Shown: piece by piece, positions 8,701 to 16,765 of the stretch
Numbering within the stretch: position 1 is the stretch's first letter
How the letters are laid out: the number at the start of each line of letters is the position of its first letter
NCBI RefSeq assembly: GCF_003477995.1
Contig: NZ_QUEM01000014.1
Location: forward strand, 1-64,000
Source: Bacteroides sp. OF04-15BH
Lineage (GTDB): Bacteria > Bacteroidota > Bacteroidia > Bacteroidales > Bacteroidaceae
DNA length: 64,000 nt
Reading direction: 5' to 3'
The notes under the pieces: generated by a model
Databases searched by the model: none
Told to the model about the DNA's origin: nothing
The model's input: only the letters and a program-made list of their open reading frames with translations
Position numbers and translations under genes: made by a program

Positions 8701-8999
8701 GTACCACAGTTCAGCGCGGTCTGTCCTCCAAAGGCGAGCAGAATACCGTCGGGACGTTCTTTCTTGATGATTTCGGTTACGAAATAAGGAGTAACCGGGA
8801 GGAAATATACCTGATCGGCAATACCTTCAGAGGTCTGGATCGTAGCAATGTTCGGATTGACCAGAACAGAACGGATACCTTCTTCGCGCAAAGCTTTCAA
8901 AGCCTGCGAACCTGAATAGTCAAACTCTCCGGCCTGACCGATTTTCAAGGCACCGGAACCCAGCACCAGTACTTTCTTTAATTGTTTCTTCATGTTCAT
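5769..8999 (-). CDS. carB: Carbamoyl-phosphate synthase large subunit
   Basis: At 1076 residues this has the full family length. It makes carbamoyl phosphate from glutamine-derived ammonia, bicarbonate and 2 ATP for pyrimidine and arginine synthesis in the cytoplasm. Two homologous synthase halves are visible: VLGSGALKIGQAGEFDYSG near residue 12 and VLGSGAYRIGSSVEFDWC near 570, each with an ATP-grasp domain (VIEVNARLSRSSALASKATG in the first, VIECNLRASRSFPFVSK in the second). The C-terminal MGS-like allosteric domain includes YATPGTAAFL. The small subunit carA is not adjacent, so the glutaminase must be encoded elsewhere. A -7-like box TATTTTTG lies at 9031-9024. An alternative start is 6 nt downstream. 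Confidence 0.97.
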   Translation of the reverse strand: MNMKKQLKKVLVLGSGALKIGQAGEFDYSGSQALKALREEGIRSVLVNPNIATIQTSEGIADQVYFLPVTPYFVTEIIKKERPDGILLAFGGQTALNCGTELYQKGILKEYGVEVLGTSVEAIMYTEDRDLFVKKLDEIEMKTPVSQAVENMEDALAAARRIGYPVMIRSAYALGGLGSGICPNEEKFVELAESAFTFAPQILVEESLKGWKEIEFEVIRDANDHCFTVASMENFDPLGIHTGESIVVAPTCSLTEEQVTMLQELSKKCIRHLGIVGECNIQYAFNADTNDYRVIEVNARLSRSSALASKATGYPLAFVAAKIGLGYTLDQIGEMGTPNSAYVAPSLDYLICKIPRWDLTKFAGVSRHIGSSMKSVGEIMSIGRSFEEIIQKGLRMIGQGMHGFVGNDNLHFDNLDDELANPTDLRIFAIAQALEEGYTIDRIFELTKIDPWFIGKLKNIVDMKARLQEYNKLEDISAELLREAKVLGFSDFQIARFVLKPQQGNMEKENLQVRAYRKQLGILPAVKRINTVASEHPELTNYLYMTYAVEGYDVNYYKNEKSVVVLGSGAYRIGSSVEFDWCSVNAIQTARKLGYKSIMINYNPETVSTDYDMCDRLYFDELSFERVLDVIDLEQPRGVIVSVGGQIPNNLAMKLHRQSVPILGTSPVSIDRAENRNKFSAMLDQLGIDQPAWQELTSLDEMKAFIDKVGYPVLVRPSYVLSGAAMNVCHNEEELTRFLQMATEVSKEYPVVVSQFMQETKEIEFDAVAQNGEVVEYAISEHVEFAGVHSGDATLVFPAQQIYFSTARAIKKISRQIAKELNISGPFNIQFLAKGRQVKVIECNLRASRSFPFVSKILKRNFIETATRIMLDAPYSQPDKSAFDIDRIGVKASQFSFARLQNADPVLGVDMSSTGEVGCLGDDFNEALLNALIATGYKIPKKSVMFSSGAAKSKVDLLDASRMLAAKGYEIYATPGTAAFLNENNVPAVTVHWPDENPQDENNVMKMIADHKFDLIVNIPKNHSKRELTNGYRIRRGAIDHNIPLMTNARLAKAFIEAFCEMNMEDIQIKSWQEYK

Positions 9000-9072
9000 A
9001 GGGTTTATAAGTTCTTACTCATGCAAAAATAAACAATAAAACGGACAACCGGAACAGTTTCCGCATAAAAAA

Positions 9073-9861
9073 TCACAGAATTCCCAGTGTATGCAGGGCA
9101 TATTCTATTCCATCCTCGTCCACACTGCGGGTCACAAAGCCGGCAGCGGCCTTCACTTCGTCGGAAGCATTGCCCATAGCCACTCCCAGACCAACATGTC
9201 GCAGCATGTCGATATCGTTGCCTCCATCGCCAAAAGCCACAGTCTGCTCCAGAGAAATACCCTCGTGCTCCAGCATGCGGTCGATGCCGTAGCTCTTGCT
9301 TACTCCCCGCGTGATGATATCCACAAAGGTGGGATGCCAGCGCATGGCCACGCATCCGGGCATCAGCTGCTCCATATAGCGGGCTTCGTCCTGAGGCGGG
9401 AAGAAGGCGATAATCTGCAAAATATCTTTTTCCAAAGCATGAGCCACCGGCAACTCGGCTGGAATCTCGAAGTTCAACAGACGGGACAGATCCTCCAGTT
9501 CGGGCGACAGTCCGGTGACAAACAGTTCATCCTGCGCCACAAAAATAATGGGGAAAGCCTCCTGAGGACAGGTTTCGTGATGATGCACCAGGCGCTCCAC
9601 ATCCCCGCGGTCTACCGTACGCAAAGCGAAGGACTTGCCTTCACGGTCGATGCAGTGGGCTCCGGTAGTCGTCACCAGACCGTCATACTCCAGCTCTCCC
9701 AAATTGTCTATGAAGAGCAGGGGGCGACCGGTTGCCACATAAACTTTTATTCCCTTACGGCGTGCCGCCTTCACGGCTTCGAGCGTCGATGCAGGGATCG
9801 TATGAGTTTTGAAAGACACCAGTGTGCCGTCAATATCCAGAAAAATTGCTTTACATTCCAT
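9073..9861 (-). CDS. Cof-type HAD-IIB sugar-phosphatase-like hydrolase
   Basis: A 262-residue cytoplasmic protein of the Cof/YidA family, Mg-dependent phosphatases of sugar phosphates or phosphorylated cofactors. Motif I is FLDIDGTL (nucleophile Asp9, Asp11), motif II/III lies in VYVATGRP, and the C-terminal motif FGDGGNDIDML supplies the metal-binding aspartates. The middle holds the C2B-type cap. The actual substrate cannot be read from sequence. It precedes carB on the same strand with a 73-nt gap that contains its own -7-like box, so co-transcription with carB is possible but not required. Confidence 0.9.
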   Translation of the reverse strand: MECKAIFLDIDGTLVSFKTHTIPASTLEAVKAARRKGIKVYVATGRPLLFIDNLGELEYDGLVTTTGAHCIDREGKSFALRTVDRGDVERLVHHHETCPQEAFPIIFVAQDELFVTGLSPELEDLSRLLNFEIPAELPVAHALEKDILQIIAFFPPQDEARYMEQLMPGCVAMRWHPTFVDIITRGVSKSYGIDRMLEHEGISLEQTVAFGDGGNDIDMLRHVGLGVAMGNASDEVKAAAGFVTRSVDEDGIEYALHTLGIL

Positions 9862-9885
9862 AAGAATATTGTGTTTTAATTCAAA

Positions 9886-9930
9886 AAAAAACTCATTTCA
9901 GAATGCCTGAGCATCCGGAAATGAGTTTTT
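9886..9930 (-). terminator. Terminator after the DUF1573 gene
   Basis: AACTCATTTC (9890-9899) pairs with GAAATGAGTT (9918-9927). On the minus strand an eight-T run follows. It separates DUF1573 from the HAD hydrolase gene. Confidence 0.8.
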
Positions 9931-9962
9931 CGTGGTTTATCTTTTTGTTTGCAACATGCAGT

Positions 9963-10364
9963 TTATTTTTTTGAAGCCTCCATCGTACCTTCTACATACA
10001 GGCGTACCATCTTGGTCTTGCCATTGGTGCGCACGGTGATGGATTTCTTGAAGTGTCCCGGGAATTTGCCGACTCCGTTATAACGGATTTCCAACTTACC
10101 GCTCTCTCCGGGTTTCACCGGCTCTTTGGTATAGGTTGGCACGGTGCATCCGCAAGATGGCACGGCCTGATGGATAATCAGCGGGGCTGTTCCGGTATTC
10201 TTAAAGGTAAACACACAGGTCACTACAGGATTGTCCTCCGAAAAAGTACCGAAGTTGTGGCTTGTTTTGTCAAACTTGATGTCGGCCTGCTTGGCGGCAT
10301 TTTGAGCGAATGCAGTAGTCAGCATTACAAAACACAGGAGGGTAAAAGCTAGAACCTTCTTCAT
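9963..10364 (-). CDS. DUF1573 secreted Ig-like protein
   Basis: A 133-residue protein with a cleavable signal peptide (MKKVLAFTLLCFVMLTTAFA|QN). The mature part is one DUF1573 domain, an immunoglobulin-like fold common in Bacteroidota, with the hallmark FDKTSHNFGTF, TFKNTGTAPLII and SCGCTVPTY (a Cys-Gly-Cys pair around residue 73). Its cellular role is unknown; a periplasmic location is expected. A -7-like box TACTTTTG lies at 10406-10399 about 35 nt upstream. Confidence 0.9.
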   Translation of the reverse strand: MKKVLAFTLLCFVMLTTAFAQNAAKQADIKFDKTSHNFGTFSEDNPVVTCVFTFKNTGTAPLIIHQAVPSCGCTVPTYTKEPVKPGESGKLEIRYNGVGKFPGHFKKSITVRTNGKTKMVRLYVEGTMEASKK

Positions 10365-10502
10365 AATCTTCTTTTTAGGGTTAAAATTATTCCGGTTGCA
10401 AAAGTAAGATTAAAAAATGAAACCGTCTACATTTTATACTTAAAAAACAACATTTTACCTACAGTTTAAGATTTTTGACCCTGCGGTTTCCTATTTTTAT
10501 TA

Positions 10503-10510
10503 TAACTTTG
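10503..10510 (+). promoter_or_regulatory. -7 box upstream of DUF4286-ruvC
   Basis: TAACTTTG matches TAnnTTTG and sits 32 nt before the DUF4286 start. A TTTTTG run at 10472-10477 is the only -33 candidate, with a 25-nt spacer, longer than usual. Confidence 0.45.
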
Positions 10511-10541
10511 CACTTCATTACAAACAAATTATCAGAACAAT

Positions 10542-10853
10542 ATGCTAGTCTACAACATCACTTTCCAGGTGGATTTCAACGAAGCGCGCAACTTCGTCAT
10601 CTGGGCTCATCAGGTATATATCCAGAAAACGCTCGAAACCGGTCTGCTGCAGAAAGCCCGTCTGAGCAAGATCCTCTCACACCGCGACGAGGATACGGAG
10701 TGCTTCTCCCTGCAGTTTGAGGTGGAAAGCTCGGCCGTGCTTCACCAGTGGTACACCAAGCTGGGCAAACAGCTGCACGACGAGATGGTGGCTCTGTTCA
10801 ATGAAAAGGTAGTGGCCTTCTCTACCCTGATGGAAATCATCGAAGAAGCATGA
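10542..10853 (+). CDS. DUF4286 family protein
   Basis: A 103-residue cytoplasmic protein matching the small DUF4286 family typical of Bacteroidota ([11 protein letters not shown] at the start, [16 protein letters not shown] in the middle). The fold is probably a ferredoxin-like alpha/beta sandwich; function unknown. Its stop overlaps the ruvC start by 4 nt (ATGA), so the two are translationally coupled, suggesting but not proving a link to recombination. Confidence 0.85.
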   Translation: MLVYNITFQVDFNEARNFVIWAHQVYIQKTLETGLLQKARLSKILSHRDEDTECFSLQFEVESSAVLHQWYTKLGKQLHDEMVALFNEKVVAFSTLMEIIEEA

Positions 10854-11425
10854 CACCGAAGAAGGACTGCGAAAAAATCATTCTGGGGGTGGACCCGGGT
10901 ACCAACCTCATGGGTTACGGCATCCTGAAGGTAAAGGGTAACCGTGCGGAAATGGTGGCCATGGGGGTGATTGACCTGAGAAAATATACCGACCCTTATC
11001 TCAAACTGGGACGTATCTTCGACCGCCTGAGCGGCATCATCGAGTCTTATCTGCCCGATGAGCTGGCCATCGAGGCTCCTTTCTTCGGAAAGAACGTGCA
11101 GAGTATGCTCAAACTGGGGCGTGCGCAGGGAGTGGCCATTGCGGCTGCCATGAAGCATGAGGTACCGATTACGGAATATGCGCCTCTGAAAATCAAGATG
11201 GCCATTACCGGCAACGGACAGGCCAGCAAGGAGCAGGTGGCGGGCATGCTGCAACGCATCCTGAAAATAGCCGACTCTGACATGCTGCCTTATCTGGATG
11301 CCACGGACGGACTGGCGGCCGCCTACTGCCATTTTCTGCAGATGGGACGCCCCGACACCACCAAGGCCTACTCGGGATGGAAGGATTTCATACAGAAGAA
11401 TCCGAATAAAGTCAAAGGATTATAA
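10850..11425 (+). CDS. ruvC: Holliday junction resolvase RuvC
   Basis: A 191-residue endonuclease that nicks Holliday junctions symmetrically with RuvAB during recombinational repair. The four catalytic acidic residues are present: Asp15 (LGVDPGTN), Glu75 (LAIEAPFFG), and Asp150 and Asp153 ([14 protein letters not shown]). Length is slightly above the E. coli protein owing to short extensions at both ends. It overlaps DUF4286 by 4 nt and is followed after 9 nt by a double-ATPase gene. ruvA and ruvB are not in the window. Confidence 0.97.
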   Translation: MTPKKDCEKIILGVDPGTNLMGYGILKVKGNRAEMVAMGVIDLRKYTDPYLKLGRIFDRLSGIIESYLPDELAIEAPFFGKNVQSMLKLGRAQGVAIAAAMKHEVPITEYAPLKIKMAITGNGQASKEQVAGMLQRILKIADSDMLPYLDATDGLAAAYCHFLQMGRPDTTKAYSGWKDFIQKNPNKVKGL

Positions 11426-11434
11426 AGAAACATC

Positions 11435-12940
11435 ATGGAGCAAAAAGTAATAGAAATAGTTCAGGGAGTAACCCGGCATCCGCTTTACCGCACCAAGACT
11501 CCGGTAGACCTGTGCATCTGCAAGGGAGAACAGATTGCCATTGTGGGCGAAAACGGTAGCGGAAAAACCCGTCTGGTGGACATCATCACGGGCAAACTGC
11601 CGCTGTTGCGCAACGAAGTGGCGTATGACTTCTCCCCGTCTCCTTATCCGCTCATCAGCGACAACATCAAATCCATCACTTTCCGCGACTCGTATGGCGA
11701 CCACGACGGTACTTATTATTACCAGCAGCGGTGGAACCAGCACGACATTGACGATTCGGTGCCTACCGTAGGCACTCTGCTCGAAGAGTGCTTCCGCAAC
11801 AACTGCCGTCAGGACGAAGCCGGAAGCCGGCGCAAGGAAGAACTGCGCGACAAGCTGTACCGTCTGTTCCACTTGGAGGAGCTGGAGGACAAACGCATCA
11901 TCACCCTGTCCAGCGGTGAGCTGCGCAAGTTCCAGCTGACCAAAACGCTGTTGGCCGCCCCGAAGGTGCTGATCATGGACAACCCATATATCGGCTTGGA
12001 CAGCACGGCACGCGAACAGTTGACCGACCTGCTGAAAAAGCTGATTGCGGAAACGGACTTGCAGGTGATTCTGGTGCTTTCACGCAACAGTGACATTCCG
12101 GATTTCATCACGCACGTGATTCCGGTAAAAGACCTGGAGGTACTGCCGAAAACAGAGCGTAACGCCTTCTTGGAACAGAACCCGGAAAGCGCTCATTTTG
12201 ATGCACATGCCATCGAACTCATGCTCAGCGAGTTGCAAAAAGACGAAAAGCCGGAAGAAAACCTGGGTGGGGATATTCTGAAATTCAACAACATCCACAT
12301 TCAATATGGCAAACGGGTGATTCTGGACCAACTGAACTGGCAGGTGAAAAAAGGAGAAAAATGGGCTTTGAAAGGCCAGAACGGCTCCGGAAAATCCACG
12401 CTGCTGAGTCTGGTATGCGCCGACAATCCGCAAAGTTATGCCTGCGACATCGAGCTGTTCGGCAAAAAGAGAGGAACGGGCGAGAGCATCTGGGACATCA
12501 AGAAACAGATCGGATATGTCAGCCCCGAAATGCACCGCGCCTACCTGAAGGACATGCCGGCACTGGACATCGTGGCCAGCGGACTGAATGACTCGGTAGG
12601 TCTTTATGTGCGCCCCAAACCGGAACAGAAGGAAATCTGCGTGAAATGGATGGAGCTGTTCGGTATCGCTCATCTGAAGGACAGCACTTTCCTGAAAATT
12701 TCCAGCGGCGAACAGCGGCTCTGCCTGCTGGCCCGGGCCTTTGTCAAGAATCCTCCGCTGCTCATCCTCGACGAACCGCTGCACGGACTGGATCATTCCA
12801 ACCGCGAACGGGTGAAATTCATCATCGAAAAGTTTGCGGAGAAAGCGGGCAAAACGCTGATTATGGTCACTCATTATGCCGAAGACCTCCCTCCGGTGAT
12901 CAGTCATGAACTGGTGCTTTGCAAACAGGGAAACCGGTAA
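11435..12940 (+). CDS. ModF/PhrA-like protein with two ABC ATPase domains
   Basis: A 501-residue protein with two ABC ATPase domains and no membrane segment. The first has Walker A GENGSGKT (residues 38-45), signature SSGELRKFQL and Walker B-like VLIMDNPYIGLD, in which the usual Glu after Asp is Asn. The second has GQNGSGKST, signature SSGEQRLCLLARAF and Walker B LLILDEPLHGLD, so only the second looks fully catalytic. This layout fits the ModF/PhrA group, whose role (molybdate-linked or 'photorepair') is poorly defined. There is no molybdate permease nearby. It ends the DUF4286-ruvC operon. Confidence 0.85.
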   Translation: MEQKVIEIVQGVTRHPLYRTKTPVDLCICKGEQIAIVGENGSGKTRLVDIITGKLPLLRNEVAYDFSPSPYPLISDNIKSITFRDSYGDHDGTYYYQQRWNQHDIDDSVPTVGTLLEECFRNNCRQDEAGSRRKEELRDKLYRLFHLEELEDKRIITLSSGELRKFQLTKTLLAAPKVLIMDNPYIGLDSTAREQLTDLLKKLIAETDLQVILVLSRNSDIPDFITHVIPVKDLEVLPKTERNAFLEQNPESAHFDAHAIELMLSELQKDEKPEENLGGDILKFNNIHIQYGKRVILDQLNWQVKKGEKWALKGQNGSGKSTLLSLVCADNPQSYACDIELFGKKRGTGESIWDIKKQIGYVSPEMHRAYLKDMPALDIVASGLNDSVGLYVRPKPEQKEICVKWMELFGIAHLKDSTFLKISSGEQRLCLLARAFVKNPPLLILDEPLHGLDHSNRERVKFIIEKFAEKAGKTLIMVTHYAEDLPPVISHELVLCKQGNR

Positions 12941-12986
12941 GGCTCACTCACATGTAACCCAGAACAGGAAGGCCTCGGAAAGGCTC

Positions 12987-13056
12987 TGAAAAATCGTCCT
13001 GATGATTTGGAATTTTCATCGAAATCAATGAAACAAATCATCAGGACGATTTTTTT
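12987..13056 (+). terminator. Long-stem terminator after the ATPase operon
   Basis: AAAATCGTCCTGATGATTTG and its perfect complement CAAATCATCAGGACGATTTT form a 20-bp stem with a loop of about 24 nt, followed by a T run ending near 13056. The rest of 12941-13286 holds no convincing gene. Confidence 0.85.
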
Positions 13057-13243
13057 GTTTTACCTGCCCCATCCGGCACTCCGTTTCTTTTCGTATTTTC
13101 TACAGAAACCCGCCCCTCTCCAACCTCATCCGCAAACCGGGGCCGCCCCCACAAAACAAGCCCCCTCAAAAGGTCATTTCTTAATTTGCCGCTACTCCTT
13201 TTACTTTTTTTCTGGCAAAAGGACCTAGTTGCTTTTTTTTTCG

Positions 13244-13251
13244 TATATTTG
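13244..13251 (+). promoter_or_regulatory. -7 box of the his operon
   Basis: TATATTTG matches TAnnTTTG and lies 35 nt before hisH. No good -33 box at the usual distance was found. No leader peptide rich in histidine codons is visible. Confidence 0.5.
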
Positions 13252-13286
13252 CGCCTAAATAGCTCATAATGTAATTTAAAGACTGA

Positions 13287-13877
13287 ATGAAAGTAGCCAT
13301 TGTAAAGTATAATGCCGGAAATATATGCTCTGTTGTCAATGCACTGCACCGTGTCGGCGTGTCACCGCTCGTCACAGACAACCCCGAGGAGCTTCTCGCG
13401 GCAGACAAGATTCTTTTTCCGGGACAAGGAGAAGCCAAAAACACTATGGCTTATCTGAAGGAGCACAAGCTGGACCAGCTGATCCGCGACCTGAAACAGC
13501 CCGTGCTGGGCATCTGTATCGGGCAGCAGCTCATGTGCCGCCATTCGGAAGAAGGGGATGTGGACTGTCTGGGCATCTTCGACGTGGACGTACTGAAATT
13601 CAGACCGCAGAGACACGAAGACAAGGTGCCTCACATGGGATGGAACACCCTGAAACAGCCCAAAGATGCCTTGTTCAAGGGCTTTGCAGAAGATGAGTTT
13701 GTTTATTTCGTTCACAGCTTCTATGTGCCGGTGTGCGAGCAGACTACGGCGGTAACCGAATATATCCAGCCGTTCAGTGCCTCGCTGCACAAGGACAATT
13801 TCTATGCCACTCAGTTTCATCCGGAAAAGAGCGGCAGCGTGGGCGAACGTATCATCCGGAATTTCTTGGACCTCTAA
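13287..13877 (+). CDS. hisH: Imidazole glycerol phosphate synthase, glutaminase subunit
   Basis: A 196-residue class I glutamine amidotransferase that supplies ammonia to HisF in histidine biosynthesis. The triad is present: Cys77 in LGICIGQQLM, and His178 and Glu180 in QFHPEKSG. Length is normal. It is the first gene of a compact his run (10 nt to hisA), and its partner hisF lies two genes downstream. Confidence 0.97.
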   Translation: MKVAIVKYNAGNICSVVNALHRVGVSPLVTDNPEELLAADKILFPGQGEAKNTMAYLKEHKLDQLIRDLKQPVLGICIGQQLMCRHSEEGDVDCLGIFDVDVLKFRPQRHEDKVPHMGWNTLKQPKDALFKGFAEDEFVYFVHSFYVPVCEQTTAVTEYIQPFSASLHKDNFYATQFHPEKSGSVGERIIRNFLDL

Positions 13878-13887
13878 CCCTTAGAAT

Positions 13888-14619
13888 ATGATAGAACTGA
13901 TTCCTGCTATAGACCTGATCGGAGGGAAGTGTGTGCGCCTGACAAAAGGTGACTACGACACCCAGAAAGTATATAACGAGGATCCTGTGGCAGTGGCCCG
14001 GGAATTTGAAGAATATGGTTTCAAACGACTGCACGTGGTGGACCTGGACGGAGCCCGCTCCAAACATGTGGTGAACCATAAGGTTCTGGAACGCATGGCG
14101 CAGGCTACCAATCTGGTAATCGACTTCGGCGGCGGAATCAAAACGGACGAGGACATCCGCATCGCTACGGAAAGCGGAGCGCAGATGGTCACCGTGGGCA
14201 GTGTGGCCGTAACCCAGCCGGAACTGTTTCTGGGATGGCTCCAGCAGTTGGGCAGCGAGCGCATCATCCTCGGAGCGGACGTCAAGAACGGACGCATCTC
14301 CATCAACGGATGGAAAGAAGACAGCAGCGACGAGCTGATTCCGTTTCTGGACAAATATATCCAAAAGGGGGTGCAGAAAGTGCTCTGCACGGAAATCAGC
14401 AAGGACGGCACCCTGCAGGGACCGGCCACAGCGCTGTACCGGGAAATCATGACCCAATATCCGCAATGCCATCTCATTGCCAGCGGAGGCGTGAGCTCCA
14501 TGAATGACTTGAAGGAACTGGATCAGGCCGACATCCCGGCCGTAGTGTTTGGAAAAGCTATTTACGAGGGACGCATCGCACTGAAGGATCTGGCTCTCTG
14601 GATGGAAAAAAACCGATAA
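13888..14619 (+). CDS. hisA: ProFAR isomerase
   Basis: A 243-residue (beta/alpha)8-barrel that isomerises ProFAR to PRFAR, the step before HisHF. The catalytic Asp is in the N-terminal strand ([14 protein letters not shown]) and the second Asp is in [13 protein letters not shown]. Phosphate-binding glycine loops are seen as FGGGIKTD and ASGGVSS. It sits 10 nt after hisH and 2 nt before hisF. Confidence 0.97.
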   Translation: MIELIPAIDLIGGKCVRLTKGDYDTQKVYNEDPVAVAREFEEYGFKRLHVVDLDGARSKHVVNHKVLERMAQATNLVIDFGGGIKTDEDIRIATESGAQMVTVGSVAVTQPELFLGWLQQLGSERIILGADVKNGRISINGWKEDSSDELIPFLDKYIQKGVQKVLCTEISKDGTLQGPATALYREIMTQYPQCHLIASGGVSSMNDLKELDQADIPAVVFGKAIYEGRIALKDLALWMEKNR

Positions 14620-14621
14620 TT

Positions 14622-15380
14622 ATGGCATTAGCGAAAAGAATCATACCGTGTCTGGACATCAAGGACGGACAGACCGTGAAAGGAACGAATTTTGTGAATC
14701 TGCGCCAGGCAGGCGACCCGGTGGAGCTGGGCAAGGCTTACAGCGAACAGGGTGCCGACGAACTGGTGTATCTGGATATTACCGCCAGCCATGAGGGAAG
14801 AAAGACCTTCACCTCGATGGTGCAGCAGGTGGCCGCACAGATCTCCATCCCCTTTACCGTGGGAGGAGGAATCAACGAACTGGCGGACGTGGACCGGCTG
14901 CTGAATGCCGGAGCCGACAAGATCAGCATCAACTCGGCCGCACTGCGACGCCCGGAACTCATCGACGATATTGCCCGTCATTTCGGCTCGCAGGTATGTG
15001 TGGTGGCCATTGACGCCAAACAGACCGAAGAGGGCTGGTTCTGCTATCTGAACGGCGGACGCGTGAAGACAGAACGCAAGCTGCTGGAATGGGCCCGTGA
15101 AGTGAACGACCGCGGCGCGGGAGAAATCCTCTTCACGTCCATGGACCACGACGGCGTAAAGACCGGATTCGCCAACGAAGCACTGGCGCAGCTGGCCGAC
15201 AGCCTGAGCATCCCCGTAATCGCTTCGGGCGGTGCCGGTAATATGGAGCATTTCAAGGATGCCTTTACCATAGGAAAGAGCGATGCGGCACTGGCTGCAA
15301 GCGTATTCCATTTCGGAGAAATAAAGATACCCGACCTGAAACATTATCTGAAAGACGAGGGTATTGAAGTCAGACTATAA
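14622..15380 (+). CDS. hisF: Imidazole glycerol phosphate synthase, cyclase subunit
   Basis: A 252-residue (beta/alpha)8-barrel that uses ammonia from HisH to turn PRFAR into imidazole glycerol phosphate and AICAR. Diagnostic segments include the catalytic Asp in [28 protein letters not shown], a second catalytic Asp in [12 protein letters not shown], and [11 protein letters not shown]. It starts 2 nt after hisA, implying coupled translation. Confidence 0.97.
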   Translation: MALAKRIIPCLDIKDGQTVKGTNFVNLRQAGDPVELGKAYSEQGADELVYLDITASHEGRKTFTSMVQQVAAQISIPFTVGGGINELADVDRLLNAGADKISINSAALRRPELIDDIARHFGSQVCVVAIDAKQTEEGWFCYLNGGRVKTERKLLEWAREVNDRGAGEILFTSMDHDGVKTGFANEALAQLADSLSIPVIASGGAGNMEHFKDAFTIGKSDAALAASVFHFGEIKIPDLKHYLKDEGIEVRL

Positions 15381-15395
15381 AATAACCACAAAGAC

Positions 15396-16010
15396 ATGAA
15401 AATCGATTTTGACAAAATGGGTGGACTGGTTCCCGCCATCATACAGGACGATAAGACCAAGAACGTGCTGATGCTCGGTTACATGAACCAGGAAGCATAC
15501 GATAAAACCGTGGAGACGGGCAAGGTGACTTTCTACAGCAGAACCAAGCAAAGACTGTGGACCAAGGGAGAAGAAAGCGGAAACTTCCTGAACGTGGTTT
15601 CCATCAAAAACGACTGCGATCAGGACACACTGCTCATCCGTGTGAACCCGGTGGGCCCGGTATGCCACACCGGCACCGACACCTGCTGGGGCGAAGAGAA
15701 CCGGATGAACCCGCTGCTGTTCCTCACCGAGTTGCAGGACTTCATCGAAAAAAGACACCGCGAAATGCCGGAAGGCTCTTACACCACCAGTCTGTTCAAG
15801 GACGGTCTGAACCGCATGGCACAGAAAGTGGGCGAAGAAGCTCTGGAAGCAGTCATCGAAGCGGTGAACGGCACAGACGAGCGCCTCATCTATGAAGGCT
15901 CGGACATGATTTATCACCTCATCGTGCTGCTGACCGCCAAGGGACTGCGCATTGAGGACATGGCTCAGGAATTGATGGTACGCCACAATCCGGGCTGGAA
16001 GAAACATTAA
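15396..16010 (+). CDS. hisI: Bifunctional PR-AMP cyclohydrolase / PR-ATP pyrophosphohydrolase
   Basis: A 204-residue fusion of the second and third steps of histidine synthesis. The N-terminal HisI domain (about 1-110) has the metal-binding pattern around GPVCHTGTDTCW and WTKGEESGN. The C-terminal HisE domain (about 115-204) is an all-helical MazG-like pyrophosphohydrolase with KVGEEALEAVIEAV and EGSDMIYHLIVLL. It ends the his run; hisG, hisD, hisC and hisB are not here. FtsE follows after 24 nt. Confidence 0.96.
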   Translation: MKIDFDKMGGLVPAIIQDDKTKNVLMLGYMNQEAYDKTVETGKVTFYSRTKQRLWTKGEESGNFLNVVSIKNDCDQDTLLIRVNPVGPVCHTGTDTCWGEENRMNPLLFLTELQDFIEKRHREMPEGSYTTSLFKDGLNRMAQKVGEEALEAVIEAVNGTDERLIYEGSDMIYHLIVLLTAKGLRIEDMAQELMVRHNPGWKKH

Positions 16011-16034
16011 CCAGACTCCTTAGTTCCATTTTTT

Positions 16035-16724
16035 ATGTTAGTGGATTTTGATCAGGTGCAGGTGTATCAGGAAGATCATCTGATTCTGAAAGACGTTAAA
16101 CTGCAAGTGAACGAGGGAGAGTTTGTCTACATCATCGGTAAGGTAGGCACCGGAAAAACGTCGCTGCTCAAGACGCTGTATGGCGAACTGGACGTGAACA
16201 AAGGCAAGGCCATGGTGCTGAATACCGACATGTGTCATGTAAAAAGAAAACAGATCCCTACCCTACGGCGCCAACTGGGCATCGTGTTTCAGGACTTTCA
16301 GCTGCTGCTCGATCGGAATGTAGAGGAAAACCTGAACTTTGTGCTCCGCGCCACCGGATGGAAAAAGAAAAAAGAACGGAAGGAACGTATCGACCGGGTG
16401 CTGCAACTGGTGGAGATGGAAAACTATAAAAAGAGTATGCCCTATGAGCTCTCCGGAGGCGAACAGCAACGGGTGTGCATCGCCCGGGCACTGCTCAACA
16501 AGCCGAAACTCATCATCGCTGACGAAGCAACCGGAAATCTGGATGCCGAAACGGGACGCAAGACTGCGGCATTGCTTTATGAAATCTGCAAGAACGGCAC
16601 CGCCGTGATCATGAGCACGCACAACGAACAGCTGATTCAGGAATTCCCGGGTGCCGTATATCGCTGCAAAGACGCGCAGCTGGAAGAATGCACAGAAAGC
16701 TTCCGCAAACAGGTATCACTTTAA
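16035..16724 (+). CDS. ftsE: FtsE-like ABC ATPase, without an adjacent ftsX
   Basis: A 229-residue single ABC ATPase of the FtsE/LolD type. Walker A is GKVGTGKTS (near residue 38), the signature LSGGEQQRVCIARAL, and Walker B LIIADEATGNLD, close to the FtsE consensus (ADEPTGNLD). FtsE partners with the membrane protein FtsX to control peptidoglycan hydrolases at division. No FtsX-like gene is adjacent, so the partner must be elsewhere, and assignment to FtsE rather than another FtsE-like ATPase is from sequence resemblance only. It lies between hisIE and lysC. Confidence 0.8.
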   Translation: MLVDFDQVQVYQEDHLILKDVKLQVNEGEFVYIIGKVGTGKTSLLKTLYGELDVNKGKAMVLNTDMCHVKRKQIPTLRRQLGIVFQDFQLLLDRNVEENLNFVLRATGWKKKKERKERIDRVLQLVEMENYKKSMPYELSGGEQQRVCIARALLNKPKLIIADEATGNLDAETGRKTAALLYEICKNGTAVIMSTHNEQLIQEFPGAVYRCKDAQLEECTESFRKQVSL

Positions 16725-16765
16725 GTAAAGAATTTAATAATAACCATTTTACCATAAGGAATAAT

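Noticed and set aside
13007..13228. 73-codon frame in the gap before hisH
   Set aside because: It lies across the long terminator, is low in complexity and has no family match.
16725..16765. Lysine riboswitch before lysC
   Set aside because: The gap of 41 nt is far too short for the lysine aptamer.
16688..16765. Upstream in-frame extension of lysC
   Set aside because: It lies inside ftsE, and the KFGGTS motif and ribosome-binding site place the start at 16766.
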